Position numbers and translations under genes: made by a program. 64,000 bases of DNA from Chersky-840 sp963838775 (GTDB taxonomy: Bacteria; Actinomycetota; Acidimicrobiia; Acidimicrobiales; UBA8190). Location: NCBI GenBank assembly GCA_963838775.1, contig CAWISP010000032.1, forward strand, positions 245,043 through 309,042, given 5' to 3'. Under the pieces are notes generated by a model. That model did not search any database and was not told where the DNA came from. It saw nothing but the letters and a program-made list of their open reading frames with translations. Shown here in pieces: positions 43,728-52,498 of this stretch; within the stretch, counting starts at the first letter, position 1; each line of letters starts with the position of its first letter.

Positions 43728-45700
43728 CGGGCCGGGTCCCGTGTCGAGCCCGACGACATCGACGCCCCGACCGTCTCGAGGAACCGGACCGGCACGGTAC
43801 CGCCCGAGACCAGGTCCTGCCCCGTGCCCTGGCTCCCGCCGGCGGGCGGCACGGCCGAGGCCACCATGTGCTCGACCCCGAGCCCGGTACAGGCCCCGCA
43901 GTCGTAGCACGGGGTCCAACGGCAGTCCTCGAGGCCGTGTTCGGCCAGGGCCTCTTGGAAGTCCTGCCACAGGAAGTCGCGGTGCAGTCCGGCCGAGACG
44001 TGGTCCCAGGGGAGGACCTCGTGCTCGTCGCGGTGGCGGTACACGCTGTCGGCGAAATCGAGCCCCGCCGCCTCGAGCGCGTTCGTCCACAACCCCAGGT
44101 CGAAGTATTCGGACCACTCCTGAAACGTGCCTCCGTGGCGCCAGACGTGCTCGATGACCGCACCCATGCGACGGTCGCCGCGACTGACGAGCCCCTCCAC
44201 CGCCGTAGCTTCGGGATCGTGCCAGCGCAGGGTCAGGCCACGCGTGCCGCGTGCCGCGTCCTTGAGCAATCCCACCTTGCGCCGAAGCTCCTCCATCGTG
44301 TTCTGCCCGAACCACTGGAAGGGCGTGTGGGCCTTGGGGACGAACCCACCCACCGAGGCGGTGACCGTCACGTTGTGGTGGTAGCGCCGACCGATCTCGG
44401 CGCACGCGCCGGCGAGGCGGGTGATTCCCAGGACGTCCTCATCGGTCTCGGTGGGCAGGCCGATGAGGAAGTACAGCTTCACCCGCCTCCAGCCTTGGGA
44501 GAAGGCGGCATCGACCGCCGCGTAGAGATCCTCCTCGCGGATGAGCTTGTTGATGATCTGACGCATGCGCCATGTGCCGCCCTCGGGGGCGAAGGTGAGC
44601 CCGGTGCGGCGAACCTTTTGGATCTCGGCCGCCAACCCTACGGTGAACGCGTCGACCCGCAGGCTGGGGAGGCTCACCGACACCTGACCCGAGCACTCGG
44701 GGTCGTTGATGACCGTGGACACCACGTCACCGATGCCCGAGAAGTCCGCGCTCGAGAGCGATGTCAATGTGACCTCGTCGTATCCCGTCCGGTCGAGGCC
44801 GTCGCGAACCATCTCGTTGACCTGAGCGGCGGGGCGTTCGCGAACAGGTCGGGTGATCATCCCGGCCTGGCAGAAGCGACACCCCCGCGTGCAACCCCGG
44901 AACACCTCGACGTTGAGACGGTCGTGGACGACCTCGATCAAGGGCACGAGCTGCTGCTTGGGGTAGGGCCACTCCCCCAGATCGGCGATCGTCCGCTTCT
45001 CCACGCGCTCGGGCACACCGGGCGCACGTGGCGTCACCCCGGTGAGGCGGCCGCCTTGGTAGCCCGGGTCGTAGCAGGAGGGCACGTACACCCCTGGCAC
45101 CGTCGCCAGGATGCGCAACAGGTCGCCGCGGCTCTCGCCACCGGTGGCCCCCCACGCCCCGATCACCTCGGTCAGATCCCCCACCGCCTCCTCGCCGTCA
45201 CCCAGCACGAAGGCGTCGACGAAGTCGGCCAGAGGCTCGGGGTTGAAAGCGCAGTGGCCGCCCGCCACCACCAGGGGGTGCGACGCGTCGCGGTCCGCTC
45301 CCCGCACCGGCACTCCGGCCAGGTCGACCAGGTTGAGCACGTTGGTGTAGGTGAGCTCGGCCGAGAGGTTGAACGCCAGGACGTCGAACTCCCCCGCCGG
45401 CAGGCTGCTCTCCAGCGAGAAGAGCGGGACCGACGCCTCCCGCATGGCGGCTTCCATGTCGGTCCAGGGCGCGTAGGCGCGCTCCGCCACGGCATCGCCA
45501 CGCTCGTTCAGTATTTCGTACAGGATCTGGAGCCCCTGGTTCGGCAGCCCGATCTCGTAGGTATCGGGGTAGATGAGCAACCAGGCCACCCGCCCGGGTG
45601 CGTGCATGGGGCGGCGCGCCCCGAGCTCACCACCGATGTAGCGGGCGGGCTTCGTGACCTGGGCCAGGAGAGGCTCGATCCGTGGCCACAGAGAAGTCAT
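43724..45700 (-). CDS. TIGR03960-family B12-binding radical SAM protein
   Basis: A 658-residue protein. The N-terminus has a B12-binding-like region (WLLIYPDTYEIGLPNQGLQ) and the radical SAM cluster is CxxxCxxC in FRGCTRGCRFCQAGMI. TFAPEGGTWRMRQIINK and LYFLIGLPTETDEDV follow. A C-terminal Cys cluster (CRWTPCYDCGACTGLG) is consistent with extra metal binding. It is coupled to the DUF2344 gene by ATGA. Biochemical role is unproven; association with ribosome/RNA genes is conserved. Confidence 0.92.
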   Translation of the reverse strand: MTSLWPRIEPLLAQVTKPARYIGGELGARRPMHAPGRVAWLLIYPDTYEIGLPNQGLQILYEILNERGDAVAERAYAPWTDMEAAMREASVPLFSLESSLPAGEFDVLAFNLSAELTYTNVLNLVDLAGVPVRGADRDASHPLVVAGGHCAFNPEPLADFVDAFVLGDGEEAVGDLTEVIGAWGATGGESRGDLLRILATVPGVYVPSCYDPGYQGGRLTGVTPRAPGVPERVEKRTIADLGEWPYPKQQLVPLIEVVHDRLNVEVFRGCTRGCRFCQAGMITRPVRERPAAQVNEMVRDGLDRTGYDEVTLTSLSSADFSGIGDVVSTVINDPECSGQVSVSLPSLRVDAFTVGLAAEIQKVRRTGLTFAPEGGTWRMRQIINKLIREEDLYAAVDAAFSQGWRRVKLYFLIGLPTETDEDVLGITRLAGACAEIGRRYHHNVTVTASVGGFVPKAHTPFQWFGQNTMEELRRKVGLLKDAARGTRGLTLRWHDPEATAVEGLVSRGDRRMGAVIEHVWRHGGTFQEWSEYFDLGLWTNALEAAGLDFADSVYRHRDEHEVLPWDHVSAGLHRDFLWQDFQEALAEHGLEDCRWTPCYDCGACTGLGVEHMVASAVPPAGGSQGTGQDLVSGGTVPVRFLETVGASMSSGSTRDPAR

Positions 45701-45713
45701 GTGCCCGCCGAGT

Positions 45714-47987
45714 CTAGAGCCCTCCCCGACGCCCCCGGAGCCGAGTAGCGGCGAGCGCCCGGGTTGTGGTGTTGCTGTGCGGGGCCGTCGTCGTCGGGGA
45801 GGTCGAGGTGATCGCCGTGGTGGCCCCGGGGGTGGTGGTTGTGGTGGTCGGGGGGACGAGGACGGGGGCGGGAGTCGTGGCCGGAGCGATGTGGGCGGGG
45901 GACTCGGGGTGGACCACGAGGTAGTCGAAGCCCTGGCGCGCCACGGGGGCGGCAGCCTGGGAGCCGAAGCCACCGCCCTGGACCACCACGGCGATCAGGT
46001 ACTTGGGATCGGGGACGGGCCCCCAGCCCACGAACCACGAGTTGGGCTGCTGCTCGTTGGTGGTAGCCGTACCCGTCTTGCCCGCCAGGGGGAAGGTGGA
46101 GAGGGGAAAGCCGGCGAAGGCGGGGGCGGCCGTGCCCTTGGAATTCTGCACGGCCCCTTCGAACCCCGACAGCAGGGCCTGGTAGTTGCCGGGCGAGTAC
46201 GCGACGTGCCCGGCGACCTTGGGGGCGATGGTGCGCACCACCTTGCCGTGGGCGTCGACCATGCCGGCGGCCACCTCGGGGACGTAGCGGGTGCCCCCGT
46301 TGGCGAAGGTGGCATAGGCGACGGCTTGCTCGAGCGGGGTGATCACCGTGCCACCTTGGCCGAAGGCGAGCTCCAGGTTGTTCCCCGTGAACCACGCGCC
46401 GTTGGGGTAGTCCTTGGGGTCCTGGGAGTGCTCGCGCGCCACGACCGTCGGCGAGTCCACCCGGGCCAGGTGGGTCTCGTTGGGGAGGTCGATCCCGGTG
46501 ACGTCCCCGTAGCCGAGTTGCGCGGCGGCGTCCTGGATCGGCGTCTTGCCGTAGCGGTTGCGCTGATCCCAGAATTCGACACCCAGGTTGTAGAAGAAGA
46601 TGTCGCTCGACACCGTGAGCGCCTGGGACACATTGATCCGGCCTCCCACCTCACCTTCGTTGTCGTGGTAGGTCACGCACCCCGACCCGCCCGTCGCACA
46701 ACCGGGGACCGTGTACGCGCCCGTGTCATTGAAGGTGTAGCCCGGGCTGATGAGCCCGGTCTGCAACGCGGCGGTGGCGGTGGCCAACTTGAAGGTCGAC
46801 CCCGGGGTGTAGAGACCCTGGATGGCGTTGTTGTTCTGGGCACCGGTGGCCTGGATCTGGCGGAAGTGGGCGGTGGAGATGCCGTTGGTCCACCACGTCG
46901 GGTCGTAGGTCGGCGACGACACGAGCGCCAAGACCGCGCCCGTCTGGGGGTCGAGAGCGACGGCGGCGCCTTCGGTGGACTTCCCCTTGAGCGACGCGAT
47001 CTCGGCGTCGAGCGCCTGCTGCAAGGTCTGCTCGAGGCCGGAGTCGATGTTGGTCACGAGATCGTCGCCCGCCGTGGGGGGGGTCTCCCCGAGGCTGCCC
47101 ACCACCTGTCCGTGCGCGTCGACCTCGACCTTGTCCACGCCGGGCCGTCCCCGCAGCGCGCCCTGGTACTCGTTCTCGAGCCCGCTCTGACCGTAGAGAT
47201 CGCCGAGCTGGTACCCCTGCGCCGAGTGGGCCTGGAGCTGCTCACTCGAGATCTGTCCCACGTACCCCAGCATCTGCACGCCCGTCTGCCCGAGGGGAAA
47301 GGTGCGGTTGGTGTCGGCCACCGCCGAGACGCCCGGGAACATCGACGCGTGCTCGCCGATGTAGAGCACGTCCGACAGTGGGGCACTCTCGAGGATCGGG
47401 ACCGGCTTGTACAAGCTGTACTGGACGTTGGCGAGGTCGGCCTCGATCTGTGCGGACGAGATCCCGAGGAGGGCGGCCAGCTGCCCCACCACCGCCGGGT
47501 GCTCTTGGGCCGACACGCGCGAGAGCGTGATGTCCTGGGTCACCTGGTCGCCCACGATGATGTTGTCGCTGCGATCGGTGATGAGCCCGCGGGGCGCGGG
47601 GACCTCCACGGTGCGGACCTGGTTGGCGGTCACCGTCTTGGAGTACGCCGAGGTGTCGAGAACCTGGAGGTACCACAGCCGGATGAACATGAGGGAGAAG
47701 AGCGCGGCGACGACGACCCCGAGCACCCGTAGGCGGATCACCGTACGGGGCGCCGAGGGCTCGCTGACCGTCATCACCCGGTCGACCACCGAGCGACGGG
47801 GACGCATGCGGGGACCGCTCGGCCCGTGCGGACGCTCCGGGCGCGGCGTCTTGGGTTTGGGATAGAAGCGGGTACCACGCAGGGGATGGCGCAGACGCCC
47901 CGTTCTCGAGCGCGCCGGGCGGGGCGGTCGCTTCGGGGTGTCGGCGCTACGCAGTGCCAGCGCGAAACGACGGCGACGGAATCTCAC
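45714..47987 (-). CDS. mrdA: Penicillin-binding protein 2 (elongation-specific transpeptidase)
   Basis: A 757-residue class B PBP. A ~75-residue basic N-terminus and one transmembrane segment (RLRVLGVVVAALFSLMFIRL) precede the dimerisation domain. The transpeptidase has SxxK (GSTFKLA), SxN-type SSD and KTGT (LAGKTGTATT), with a C-terminal Thr/Pro-rich tail. It cross-links peptidoglycan with the Mre system. GTG 47987 overlaps the mreD stop (GTGA) and is in frame; ATG 47807 would give a shorter protein closer to family length. No rodA gene follows; the next gene is the radical SAM protein. Confidence 0.93.
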   Translation of the reverse strand: MRFRRRRFALALRSADTPKRPPRPARSRTGRLRHPLRGTRFYPKPKTPRPERPHGPSGPRMRPRRSVVDRVMTVSEPSAPRTVIRLRVLGVVVAALFSLMFIRLWYLQVLDTSAYSKTVTANQVRTVEVPAPRGLITDRSDNIIVGDQVTQDITLSRVSAQEHPAVVGQLAALLGISSAQIEADLANVQYSLYKPVPILESAPLSDVLYIGEHASMFPGVSAVADTNRTFPLGQTGVQMLGYVGQISSEQLQAHSAQGYQLGDLYGQSGLENEYQGALRGRPGVDKVEVDAHGQVVGSLGETPPTAGDDLVTNIDSGLEQTLQQALDAEIASLKGKSTEGAAVALDPQTGAVLALVSSPTYDPTWWTNGISTAHFRQIQATGAQNNNAIQGLYTPGSTFKLATATAALQTGLISPGYTFNDTGAYTVPGCATGGSGCVTYHDNEGEVGGRINVSQALTVSSDIFFYNLGVEFWDQRNRYGKTPIQDAAAQLGYGDVTGIDLPNETHLARVDSPTVVAREHSQDPKDYPNGAWFTGNNLELAFGQGGTVITPLEQAVAYATFANGGTRYVPEVAAGMVDAHGKVVRTIAPKVAGHVAYSPGNYQALLSGFEGAVQNSKGTAAPAFAGFPLSTFPLAGKTGTATTNEQQPNSWFVGWGPVPDPKYLIAVVVQGGGFGSQAAAPVARQGFDYLVVHPESPAHIAPATTPAPVLVPPTTTTTTPGATTAITSTSPTTTAPHSNTTTRALAATRLRGRRGGL

Positions 47988-48550
47988 CGCAGGCCCCCGC
48001 CGCCGGCGACGCCGCGGCTCGGGCCCGGCTCGGGCACGGCCCAGGTAACGAAGCGCAGGATCGGGACGGCGAGCAGCGCCGCCGAGGGCGTTCCCACCAC
48101 GAGGGCGGGAACGAGATAGGTCCTGAGCATCGCAGGGTCGCCGAGCACGGCCCCCAGGATCGCGTACGCGCCCATGCCGGCGGCCGTCGCCGCCGCGGCG
48201 ACGACCGAGGGCAACCACCACGAGCTGCGCACGAGCCCCCGGGTGGCCAAGCCGGTGGAATATCCGAGCAGACATCCCACCAATGCGGAAAGGCCGTAGG
48301 GGGTGGGCAGGAACAGATCGGCCACGAGCCCGGTGATGAACCCGAAGACCGCACCCCGGTCGGGGCCGGCCGCGTAACCCGCCGCGACGGGCAGGAGAAG
48401 CATGAGGTCGGGGTGGGCGCCCCCCACCCGCACCGAGTCGAGAATGGTGTGCTGGATCACGAGCACGACGGCGATCACGATCGTGGAACGAGCCACGTCG
48501 GTGGTGGTAAGGGTCCTCCCGACGCGGGGGGTGGGGGCAACGCGTGTCAT
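47984..48550 (-). CDS. mreD: Rod shape-determining protein MreD
   Basis: A 188-residue polytopic membrane protein with about five hydrophobic helices (STIVIAVVLVIQHTIL, LMLLLPVAAGYAAG, then two more). The HPDLMLLLPVAAGYAAGP and GFITGLVADLFLPTPYG blocks match MreD. ATG 48550 overlaps the mreC stop (ATGA), and its stop overlaps the PBP2 GTG, so mreC-mreD-mrdA translation is chained. Confidence 0.9.
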   Translation of the reverse strand: MTRVAPTPRVGRTLTTTDVARSTIVIAVVLVIQHTILDSVRVGGAHPDLMLLLPVAAGYAAGPDRGAVFGFITGLVADLFLPTPYGLSALVGCLLGYSTGLATRGLVRSSWWLPSVVAAAATAAGMGAYAILGAVLGDPAMLRTYLVPALVVGTPSAALLAVPILRFVTWAVPEPGPSRGVAGGGGLR

Positions 48551-49392
48551 GGCGTGGACTGCCACTGGAGCACGTCGACGTACTGCAGGATCGCGAGGTC
48601 GGCGAGGGGCCGGGCCGACACGGTCTCCTGGGTAGCCGAAGGCGTCGACGAGAACGACGTGATGGTGGCAACAGGGATGTCGGCGGGGTATTGCGCGTAC
48701 TGCAAACCGCTCGTCGTGAGCACCTCTCCCTTGTGCAGCGGGGTGCCCGGGGCGATCAGGTTCACAGCCAGACTCCTTCCCAGGCCCGAGCCCTGGACGA
48801 GCGCGAGGTTCCCCGCCGTACCGAAGCGGACGCCGACCGACGAGTCGACGTCGGTGACGAGGCGAACCGTGCACCCCGAGGACCACACCTCGATGACCTG
48901 GCCGACCAACCCCGCCCCGCCGACGACGGGCATGCCGACGGCCACGCCGCTCTTGCTGCCCTTGTCGAGTTGGATGCTGGCCGCGAAGTCCGACGGGCTA
49001 AGGGCCGTCACCTGCGCGGTCACGGTGGGAATGGAGCCGACCCACGGCAACTGGTCGAGACGCTCGAGGGCGCGCAACGAGTTGCGCGCCGCCTGAGACA
49101 TCAATGCTTGTCGCTGCAACGTGCCGATCTCGCGTCGGAGTTTCGCGTTCTGGGTTTCGAGGTCGCCGCCGTGGACAGCACCAGACAGAAAGCTGCCCAC
49201 GGGACGTGCAACGTCATCGACACCGCGTTGGATGGGTGCGAACGCGTCGTGAGCGCCGCGCTTGGCGCCCGAGATCACTCCGTGAGCCTCACCCCGGTAG
49301 TCGACGGTGATGATGGCGATCGATGCCAAGACGAGCAGCCCGATCGTGGTCCCCCGCCGAGCCCGTCGTGCGCGCCGTGTCCTTCGCGGCAT
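48547..49392 (-). CDS. mreC: Rod shape-determining protein MreC
   Basis: A 281-residue bitopic protein: basic N-terminus, one membrane helix (TIGLLVLASIAIITVDY), a short coiled coil (ETQNAKLRREIGTLQRQ), then the beta-rich periplasmic domain with LDKGSKSGVAVGMPVVGG and GLVGQVIEV. It links MreB to PBP2. It is 110 nt after mreB. Confidence 0.92.
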   Translation of the reverse strand: MPRRTRRARRARRGTTIGLLVLASIAIITVDYRGEAHGVISGAKRGAHDAFAPIQRGVDDVARPVGSFLSGAVHGGDLETQNAKLRREIGTLQRQALMSQAARNSLRALERLDQLPWVGSIPTVTAQVTALSPSDFAASIQLDKGSKSGVAVGMPVVGGAGLVGQVIEVWSSGCTVRLVTDVDSSVGVRFGTAGNLALVQGSGLGRSLAVNLIAPGTPLHKGEVLTTSGLQYAQYPADIPVATITSFSSTPSATQETVSARPLADLAILQYVDVLQWQSTP

Positions 49393-49502
49393 GCAGGAGC
49401 CCGCTCAGAGGGGAGAGCCGGCTCCGCCGGCGCGCGGCCGCCGGGACAAAAGGTCCCGAACTGCGATGGCGAAGCGGGGGCCGCGCCTGGCGCGGACGCC
49501 TC

Positions 49503-50534
49503 TCACCCCGCCGAGGACGTGATGAGGACCTGCTTGAGCGCTTCGAACTCCTCGAGGCACTGGCCACTGCCGATCGCCACGCAGTTGAGGGGATCACGGG
49601 CGACCACGATGGGCATCCCTGTCTCCTCCTGCAGCCGGGCGTCGAGACCGTGGAGCAGGGCGCCGCCACCGGTGAGCACGATCCCCTGTTCCATGATGTC
49701 GGCGGCGAGCTCGGGCGGGGTCTTGTCGAGTGTCACCTTCACGGCGTCGATGATGGCCGATACCGGCTCGTCGATCGCCTTGCGGATCTCTTCGGTGGAC
49801 ACGACGACCGTCTTCGGAAGTCCCGTGACCAAGTCCCGGCCACGGATCTCGGCGTGCAACTCCTCCTCGAGCGCAAAGGCGGAGCCCAACGCGATCTTGA
49901 TCTCTTCCGCGGTGCGCTCGCCCAGTGCGAGGCTGTACTCCTTCTTGATGTAGGAGATGATCGCTTCGTCGAGCTCGTCACCACCGATGCGCACCGACTG
50001 ACTGGTCACGATGCCGCCCAGTGAGATGACAGCGACCTCAGTGGTGCCGCCACCGATGTCGACGACCATGTTGCCCGTCGGCTCGTGCACGGGGAGCCCG
50101 GCACCGATAGCGGCGGCCATGGGCTCCTCGATGATGTAGGCCTTGCGGGCGCCGGCGTATTCGGCCGCTTCCATGACCGCCCGCTGCTCAACGCCGGTGA
50201 TGCCGGAGGGAACGCAGATCACCATGCGCGGCTTGGCGAAGCGACGCTGGTGGACCCGCTGGATGAAATAGCGGAGCATCTTCTCGCAGATCTCGAAGTC
50301 TGCGATGACACCGTCCTTCAGCGGGCGGATGGCCTGGATGTGGCTGGGCGTCCGACCGATCATTCGCTTGGCCTCTGCACCCACGGCCAGGGGACGGCCG
50401 TCCTTGACGTTGACCGCCACGACCGACGGCTCGTTCAGGATGATGCCGCGACCGCGCACGTACACAAGCGTGTTCGCGGTGCCGAGGTCTACGGCCATAT
50501 CGCGGCCGAGCAAGAAGAACCGGTTGTCCCGCAT
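49503..50534 (-). CDS. mreB: Rod shape-determining actin homologue MreB
   Basis: A 343-residue actin-fold ATPase that guides lateral wall synthesis. Phosphate 1 (AVDLGTANTLVYVRGRG), the GITGVEQRAVMEA block, phosphate 2 (MVVDIGGGTTEVAVISLGG) and the adenosine motif (GIVLTGGGALLHGLD) are complete. ATG 50534 begins MRDNRFFLLGRD. A good promoter and a 14-bp palindrome lie upstream, so mreB opens its own transcription unit after ndk. Confidence 0.96.
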   Translation of the reverse strand: MRDNRFFLLGRDMAVDLGTANTLVYVRGRGIILNEPSVVAVNVKDGRPLAVGAEAKRMIGRTPSHIQAIRPLKDGVIADFEICEKMLRYFIQRVHQRRFAKPRMVICVPSGITGVEQRAVMEAAEYAGARKAYIIEEPMAAAIGAGLPVHEPTGNMVVDIGGGTTEVAVISLGGIVTSQSVRIGGDELDEAIISYIKKEYSLALGERTAEEIKIALGSAFALEEELHAEIRGRDLVTGLPKTVVVSTEEIRKAIDEPVSAIIDAVKVTLDKTPPELAADIMEQGIVLTGGGALLHGLDARLQEETGMPIVVARDPLNCVAIGSGQCLEEFEALKQVLITSSAG

Positions 50535-50617
50535 GGCGTCGATCTACCTCTTGATGGAGCGGGGACCGTCGCCGAATCCGGGCGGCCTCCCGCCTCTGTA
50601 CTTGGGGGTCGCGCCCC

Positions 50618-50646
50618 AGGCTACGGGACCGCACCCGACCACACAA
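50618..50646 (-). promoter_or_regulatory. Candidate mreB promoter
   Basis: On the minus strand TTGTGT (-35, 50641-50646) and TAGCCT (-10, 50618-50623) are exactly 17 nt apart. The predicted start near 50611 gives a ~77-nt leader to mreB. It is the best housekeeping-like promoter in the right half of the window. Confidence 0.55.
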
Positions 50647-50666
50647 GGCGACATCGAGGCCGTGCG

Positions 50667-50680
50667 CGGTTTGCAAACCG
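50667..50680. promoter_or_regulatory. 14-bp perfect palindrome upstream of mreB promoter
   Basis: CGGTTTGCAAACCG is fully self-complementary and sits 20 bp upstream of the -35, between the ndk stop and the promoter. It is AT-rich compared with its surroundings. Position and symmetry fit a dimeric regulator site, probably for an activator; no regulator is assigned. Confidence 0.4.
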
Positions 50681-50700
50681 AGGGAACAGGACCTACGACG

Positions 50701-51111
50701 TCAGGTCAGCCCCGGAAAGAAGATGGCGATCTCGCGCGCCGCCGATTCGGCGGAGTCCGAACCGTGGACGAGGTTCTCGGTCAGAAGCATCCCCAGATCG
50801 CCGCGCATGGTCCCGGGGGGCGCCTCGGCCGGGTTCGTCGGCCCCATCATCGTGCGCACGATGCTCCAGGTGTCCTCGGGGCCCTCCACCACGAGCACCA
50901 TGGCCGGCGATCGGGTGATGAATTTGACGAGATCCCCGTAGAAAGGCTTGCCCAGGTGCTCCTGGTAGTGCTCCGCGGCGGTCTCCTCGTCGATCTGGCG
51001 CAGCTGAGCAGCCCCGAGTCGAAGCCCCTTGCGCTCGAGGCGACCGACCAGTTCCCCGACGAGACCACGCTCGACGGCGTCGGGCTTACAAATCACAAGG
51101 GTGCGGTTCAT
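50701..51111 (-). CDS. ndk: Nucleoside diphosphate kinase
   Basis: A 136-residue enzyme balancing NTP pools. MNRTLVICKPDAVERGLVGE and the active-site histidine H116 in ENLVHGSDS (usually NxxHGSD) are present. Its ATG overlaps the folC stop (ATGA). folC-ndk adjacency is typical of actinobacteria. Confidence 0.97.
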   Translation of the reverse strand: MNRTLVICKPDAVERGLVGELVGRLERKGLRLGAAQLRQIDEETAAEHYQEHLGKPFYGDLVKFITRSPAMVLVVEGPEDTWSIVRTMMGPTNPAEAPPGTMRGDLGMLLTENLVHGSDSAESAAREIAIFFPGLT

Positions 51112-52481
51112 GGCTCGGAGAGGCTATCGGGATCGGCCCATTCGGTCGATCCGAGGAGAACCTCCCTGGCATCGGCCACCACGTACAGCGAACCCGTCAC
51201 GATGAGCGTCCCACTCGGCGACAAGCGGGCCCGCGCCAGGGTGAGGCCGTCGGTCACGGTGTCAGCGGCGGGTGCCTGGAAGCCCAGGGCCCGAGCCGCC
51301 TCGGCGATCGAGGCGGCCGGCAATGCCCGCGGTGACGGTGCGGTGCACGCCAACACCGTCCGCACTCCCGCCGGACGCAGCGCCTCGAGCATCGCGCTCG
51401 GGTCTCGGCCCTGGAGCATGCCGATCAGCGCCACGGTGTCGTCAGCGGGGGCGAACTCGGCAACGAGCGCCTGGGCCAGCGCCTGGGCTCCCGCCACGTT
51501 GTGAGCCCCGTCGAGCACGATGACGGGCGACCTCCCGACGATCTCCATCCGCCCCGGCACCTTCACCGAGCCCAGGGCGTGCTCGACCACCTCCGGCGCG
51601 AGAGGGGCGCCAAAGAAGGCCTCGGCGGCGGCCACCGCGCAGGCGGCATTGTCACCTTGGTGCGCACCGTGGAGCGCCAGGAAGACCTCGGGATAGTGCG
51701 CGGCCAGGGTGCGCAGGTCGAGGACCCGGCCGCCCACCGCGACCCGGCTCTCCACGCAGTCGAACTCCACCCCCCGCACCCAGGTCTCGACCGCCCCCCC
51801 GGCCTCGGCGGCGTCACGAAAGACTTGGAGCAGCTCGGGATCGGTCTCACCCACGACGACACGGCTTCCCGGCTTGATGATGCCCGCTTTTTCCGTGGCG
51901 ATGTCGACCAGGGTCGGGCCCAGGATCTCCACGTGGTCGTAGCTCACGTTCGTGATGACCGCCACCTCGGGCTCGACCACGTTGGTGGCATCCCACCGCC
52001 CCCCGAGCCCGACCTCGATCACCGCCACGTCCACGGGGCTGTCAGCGAACCACCGGAAGGCGGCTGCGGTCAGGAGCTCGAACCGGGTCGTCCTGTCGCT
52101 GAGCAAGGGCTCGAGCTCCCGGAGTGAGGCCAGCACCTCGGCCAGCTCGCTGTCGTCGATGGGCTCACCGTTGCGGGCCAGGCGTTCGTTGACCCGGGCC
52201 AGGTTGGGGCTCGTGTACGTCCCGACGGTGAGACCGTTGGCCATCAAGAGCTCGGTCAGGATCTTGGCGGTCGAGCCCTTGCCGTTGGTGCCGGTGATGT
52301 GCACCACGGGACACGATCGTTCGGGATCGCCGAGGAGGCGGCACCACGCCTGTATGCGATCCAGCGTGGGTGCACCCACCCGGGTGGGCATCGACAGCTC
52401 GTAGTCGGTGTGGCTGTCGAGCCAGGCCACCATCTCGTCGCGTCCGGGGCGCGCCGCGTCGCTGTCGGTGCGGACTGACAC
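51108..52481 (-). CDS. folC: Folylpolyglutamate synthase / dihydrofolate synthase
   Basis: A 457-residue Mur-ligase-fold enzyme adding glutamates to folates. ATP loop VVHITGTNGKGSTAK, then VGTYTSPNLARVNER, VEVGLGGRWDATNV and VLDGAHNVAGAQAL are clear. GTG 52481 begins SVRTDSDAAR. valS, the usual upstream neighbour in many actinobacteria, is absent; clpX precedes it by 17 nt. Confidence 0.95.
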   Translation of the reverse strand: MSVRTDSDAARPGRDEMVAWLDSHTDYELSMPTRVGAPTLDRIQAWCRLLGDPERSCPVVHITGTNGKGSTAKILTELLMANGLTVGTYTSPNLARVNERLARNGEPIDDSELAEVLASLRELEPLLSDRTTRFELLTAAAFRWFADSPVDVAVIEVGLGGRWDATNVVEPEVAVITNVSYDHVEILGPTLVDIATEKAGIIKPGSRVVVGETDPELLQVFRDAAEAGGAVETWVRGVEFDCVESRVAVGGRVLDLRTLAAHYPEVFLALHGAHQGDNAACAVAAAEAFFGAPLAPEVVEHALGSVKVPGRMEIVGRSPVIVLDGAHNVAGAQALAQALVAEFAPADDTVALIGMLQGRDPSAMLEALRPAGVRTVLACTAPSPRALPAASIAEAARALGFQAPAADTVTDGLTLARARLSPSGTLIVTGSLYVVADAREVLLGSTEWADPDSLSEP

Positions 52482-52498
52482 CGCCGGATGGAGACCTG

